A stretch of DNA of 9,233 nt from Flavobacteriales bacterium UBA5871. GTDB lineage: Bacteria; Bacteroidota; Bacteroidia; Flavobacteriales_D; Crocinitomicaceae. The DNA lies in contig DJFN01000240.1 of NCBI GenBank assembly GCA_002432085.1, positions 1,949 to 11,181 of the forward strand, given 5' to 3'. Position 1 is the first letter of the stretch; every line of letters begins with the position of its first letter. The position numbers and the translations under genes are program-made. Shown one piece after another: positions 7,295-9,233 of the stretch. The notes beneath the pieces are model-generated. The model worked only from the letters and a program-made list of their open reading frames with translations, was not told the DNA's origin and ran no database searches.

Positions 7295-7326
7295 AAAAAG
7301 CCCGCCCATCATTCCGACAAGCGGGC
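7295..7326 (-). terminator. Intrinsic terminator after the Spy-like gene
   Basis: On the minus strand GCCCGC and GCGGGC (7326-7321 and 7305-7300) form a 6-bp all-G/C stem with a 15-nt loop, followed directly by five T (7299-7295). It begins about 25 bp after the TAA stop of the Spy-like gene. The loop is longer than average, but position and T-run fit. Confidence 0.75.
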
Positions 7327-7351
7327 CCTTACCCCCTATAATGAATACCTG

Positions 7352-8017
7352 TTATTCTTCTTCCGGTTCGTCGCCGTGGGAATGTTTGTGTTCTTTCAGC
7401 TGCTTCAGCTGTTCTTCGGTCAGGATCTGTTTCAGCTCCTTGCGCTTTGTTTCGTGAATGCTCTTCATTTCGGCTTTTCGTTGCTCATCTGTCAAGGCTG
7501 TGTTTGCTCGTAACGTTTCCATCTTCTTATCGGTTGACAGATGCAGATCGGTAAGCTTTTTCTTCTGCTCTTCGGTCAGAGACAGTTTTTTCGCCATGTG
7601 CTCGGTTTTCATTTGAGCACGCTGTTCAGGCGTAGCATTTTTCCATTGTTCGCGGTGCTTTTCCCCTTCGGCTTTCATGGCTGCGTGTTTTTCTTTGAGC
7701 TGCGTACGCTGTTCCTCAGTCAGCAGTGAATCCACTTTGGTTTTGATTTCCTGGTGGTAAGCTTTCATCGCTTCTCTCTTCTGTTCATCGTTCAAAGAAG
7801 CATTACTGCGGATTTCATCGCGCTTTTTGATCGCTTCCAGGTTCAGCTCCGTCATTTTAGTTTGCTGATCGTCTGTCAGCGAAAGCTTTTCCATCATTCG
7901 CTCGGTTCGGAGCTTTGCACGCTCTTCCGGTGTTTTTTTGTCGTGCTTCTCCTGTGCGCAAACGGTTGCTGCCATCAATAAGGCTGCCGCTACCAATCCT
8001 GTTTTAACTACTCTCAT
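7352..8017 (-). CDS. Spy/CpxP-like LTxxQ-repeat secreted protein, 221 aa
   Basis: Small exported helical protein. Signal peptide MRVVKTGLVAAALLMAATVCAQ (cleavage after ~22), then a very charged, Lys/Glu/Gln-rich, fully helical body. Six copies of the motif L-[T/N]-x-[D/E]-Q lie at residues 47, 75, 99, 147, 175 and 199; LTxxQ is the hallmark of the Spy/CpxP family of periplasmic chaperones and stress sensors. The protein is an internal duplication: residues 29-110 and 129-210 align without gaps, 38 of 82 identical by my count, joined by an 18-residue linker. Classic Spy is about 160 residues with one such unit, so this is a double-length form. The tail HKHSHGDEPEEE is rich in His and acidic residues and might bind metal. 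It is followed by its own terminator and seems monocistronic. A role in envelope folding or stress is inferred from family only; no two-component or ECF sigma genes are adjacent. Confidence 0.9.
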   Translation of the reverse strand: MRVVKTGLVAAALLMAATVCAQEKHDKKTPEERAKLRTERMMEKLSLTDDQQTKMTELNLEAIKKRDEIRSNASLNDEQKREAMKAYHQEIKTKVDSLLTEEQRTQLKEKHAAMKAEGEKHREQWKNATPEQRAQMKTEHMAKKLSLTEEQKKKLTDLHLSTDKKMETLRANTALTDEQRKAEMKSIHETKRKELKQILTEEQLKQLKEHKHSHGDEPEEE

Positions 8018-8129
8018 GTTTCGGGTTTTATTTAGAGGTTGGATAAGCCCGGGTAGGAAAGGTTGAATGGGGATGAGGGTTTTAACATTTATTTAGGGAA
8101 TGGAGGGCGCGATGCACGTGGTAGAGGTT

Positions 8130-8164
8130 CCGCAGATTTCGTGGATACTCGCAAAGTTTTGCGG
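8130..8164. repeat. Nested inverted repeat, possible dispersed intergenic element
   Basis: Within the 203-bp gap 8018-8220, CGCAAA-GT-TTTGCG (8150-8163) is a near-perfect palindrome, and an outer pair CCGCA (8130-8134) / TGCGG (8160-8164) overlaps it. The minus strand reads ACCGCAAAACTTTGCG, resembling short 'AACTTTGCG'-type intergenic repeats I associate with Bacteroidota genomes; that link is from memory. No T-run of terminator type follows on either strand. I see nothing else clear in the gap and no promoter box for the Spy-like gene. Confidence 0.3.
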
Positions 8165-8220
8165 TTTGTTGTTTTGAGAACTTGACTAAAGGCCGGAGAC
8201 TGAAGCCCCAGGGCTGGAGG

Positions 8221-9204
8221 TCAATTTCGGATAAACCGGATCAGCGCCGTCCGACCTTTGTGATCGTAAGCTTTCAGGTAGTAAACTCCCGGCGCGAGGG
8301 TCGCTACACTGATCGTGCAATGATCTTGTTCTGGAATGGCGATATTCATCAGCGCTTCACCTGTAATGCCAATCACTTCGCAGCGATTCATGGTGCCGTT
8401 CATTTGAACTGTCAGCTCGCTGGAAGCGGGATTCGGCGCTACTCCGAGCGATAATTGCAGCTCATTTGTTCCGAGGTGATTCAGCAGGTATTCACAGTCT
8501 TCGCCGGAAGGATTGTAGCTGATGCCGTCGTCCTGGAAACATTTGAATTTCGTGTAATAATACTCGATGATCGTATTGTCGCAGGAACGTACATACGGGA
8601 ACAAAAAGTTGGCCGACAATTGCTGGTTGACATAACCGAAACGGGAAACCACCGGTCCGTCGATGCTGTAATAATTTCCTTCCACTCCGTTGACATTCAA
8701 TTGTGTCATGCTTTCGCCCGCCAGCGTTACCGTAGAGCGGGACTGTACTTCGAGATAAGAGGAATCGTTGCAGCCGAACTGATCGAAAGACGGCGTGTCG
8801 GTAACCGTTTGCACCATCCATTGGTCACCGACCTGCGCATTGAAATTATAGAGCACTCTGAAAGGCACATCCGGCATTCCCGTAGGTGGTTGTCTCTTGA
8901 AAAAAACCGTGTCGCCGGAAACATATGTGAACCAGGTTCCGAACGGCCAGGTCGACATCACCAGCTCGCCATCGGGTGGTGGACCGTCCATGAAAAATCC
9001 ATACATGAGGGCGTCAAAACGCTTGGAATTGTGACCGTCGATGAGCGTATCTCCGGTATGTTTTACTTTGATAAAGCCCTGCATTCCGGTTGAAGTTTCC
9101 CAGAAATCGTAGTGCCAGACGGCGTTGTTTTCCACCCAGACCTGTGCCCTCGAAGGAAGCGCGTAGAAAAAAGCGAGTAAAGTTGTCAGGACAAGGCGTT
9201 TCAT
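8221..9204 (-). CDS. T9SS type A sorting-domain protein, 327 aa
   Basis: Predicted T9SS cargo. The start is taken as ATG 9204 (MKRLVLTTLLAFFYALPSRAQ, cleavage after ~21), because GGAG lies 8 nt before it on the minus strand; the ATG at 9210 adds only Met-Pro and would have GGAG just 2 nt away. The passenger (~22-245) has an order I recall from many uncharacterised Bacteroidota T9SS proteins: WHYDF, KHTGDTLIDGHNSKRF, VSGDTVFFKRQP, FRVLYNFNAQVGDQW and VVSRFGYVNQQL. It is beta-rich with no enzyme motif visible. Residues ~249-327 are the sorting domain: LGVAPNPASSE, VIGITGEAL, VATLAPGVYYLKAYD, ending RFIRN. Only 29 bases lie upstream in the window, so its promoter is not visible. No convincing terminator follows: AGCCC-CA-GGGCT at 8204-8215 lacks a T-run. 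The function is unknown. Confidence 0.93.
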   Translation of the reverse strand: MKRLVLTTLLAFFYALPSRAQVWVENNAVWHYDFWETSTGMQGFIKVKHTGDTLIDGHNSKRFDALMYGFFMDGPPPDGELVMSTWPFGTWFTYVSGDTVFFKRQPPTGMPDVPFRVLYNFNAQVGDQWMVQTVTDTPSFDQFGCNDSSYLEVQSRSTVTLAGESMTQLNVNGVEGNYYSIDGPVVSRFGYVNQQLSANFLFPYVRSCDNTIIEYYYTKFKCFQDDGISYNPSGEDCEYLLNHLGTNELQLSLGVAPNPASSELTVQMNGTMNRCEVIGITGEALMNIAIPEQDHCTISVATLAPGVYYLKAYDHKGRTALIRFIRN

Positions 9205-9233
9205 AGGCATTTCTCCGGTTGATGATCCAAAAA

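Noticed and set aside
7043..7312. 89-codon minus-strand frame in the gap between the KAS III and Spy-like genes
   Set aside because: It starts inside the terminator of the Spy-like gene, covers the KAS III promoter region and has no motif or plausible start signal.
8027..8096. Direct repeat TTTATTTAG (8027-8035 and 8088-8096) upstream of the Spy-like gene
   Set aside because: Nine A/T-rich bases repeated 61 bp apart are likely by chance; the first copy is just the A-rich leader common in this phylum.
8204..8215. AGCCC-CA-GGGCT stem just downstream of the third T9SS gene
   Set aside because: The two-base loop is too small, and no T-run follows on the minus strand, so it is not a credible terminator.
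8455..9093. 212-codon open frame on the plus strand opposite the third T9SS gene
   Set aside because: It lies wholly antisense to a gene with a clear signal peptide and sorting domain, and its translation has no recognisable domain or low-complexity pattern of a real protein.

Overview
The window reads as chromosomal DNA from a member of the Bacteroidota, probably a free-living or environmental lineage. Three separate genes encode proteins with an N-terminal signal peptide and a C-terminal type IX secretion (T9SS) type A sorting domain, and T9SS is essentially confined to this phylum. Other supporting signs are a perfect Bacteroidota-type -7 promoter box (TAnnTTTG) before one gene, mostly A-rich or unremarkable leaders with few Shine-Dalgarno sequences, and a Spy-like LTxxQ protein and a ZU5-like surface domain of kinds common in the phylum. 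Hand counts of sampled lines give about 50% G+C or more in most genes. I cannot name a genus.

Layout. Positions 1-1434 (+) hold the 3' part of a gene for a surface-type protein with a ZU5-like domain, followed by a clear intrinsic terminator. On the minus strand, 1493-3130 encodes a 545-residue T9SS cargo protein. It diverges from a plus-strand gene (3304-4302) for an exported transglutaminase-like protein with an intact Cys-His-Asp triad. That gene ends exactly where the next minus-strand gene (4303-5211, a second T9SS cargo) ends, with no base between the stop codons. Next, also on the minus strand, are a 3-oxoacyl-ACP synthase III-like enzyme (5964-7031) and, 52 bp downstream of it, an unrecognised three-TM membrane protein (5309-5911); these two may be cotranscribed. 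Then come a Spy/CpxP-like secreted protein built from a two-fold internal repeat (7352-8017) with its own terminator, and a third T9SS cargo (8221-9204).

How the genes relate. Most of the window encodes envelope or secreted proteins, seemingly as single-gene units rather than one pathway. The T9SS machinery itself is not here. The only metabolic gene is the KAS III-like enzyme, whose substrate cannot be told from sequence alone. I see no mobile element, CRISPR array, tRNA or rRNA.

I found no obvious new multi-gene system. The points most worth a second look are an A/T-rich hairpin ending one base before the start codon of the first T9SS gene, a 21-bp perfect dyad plus -7 box upstream of the KAS III gene, the exact 100-residue periodicity of the Spy-like protein, and the KAS III/three-TM gene pair.
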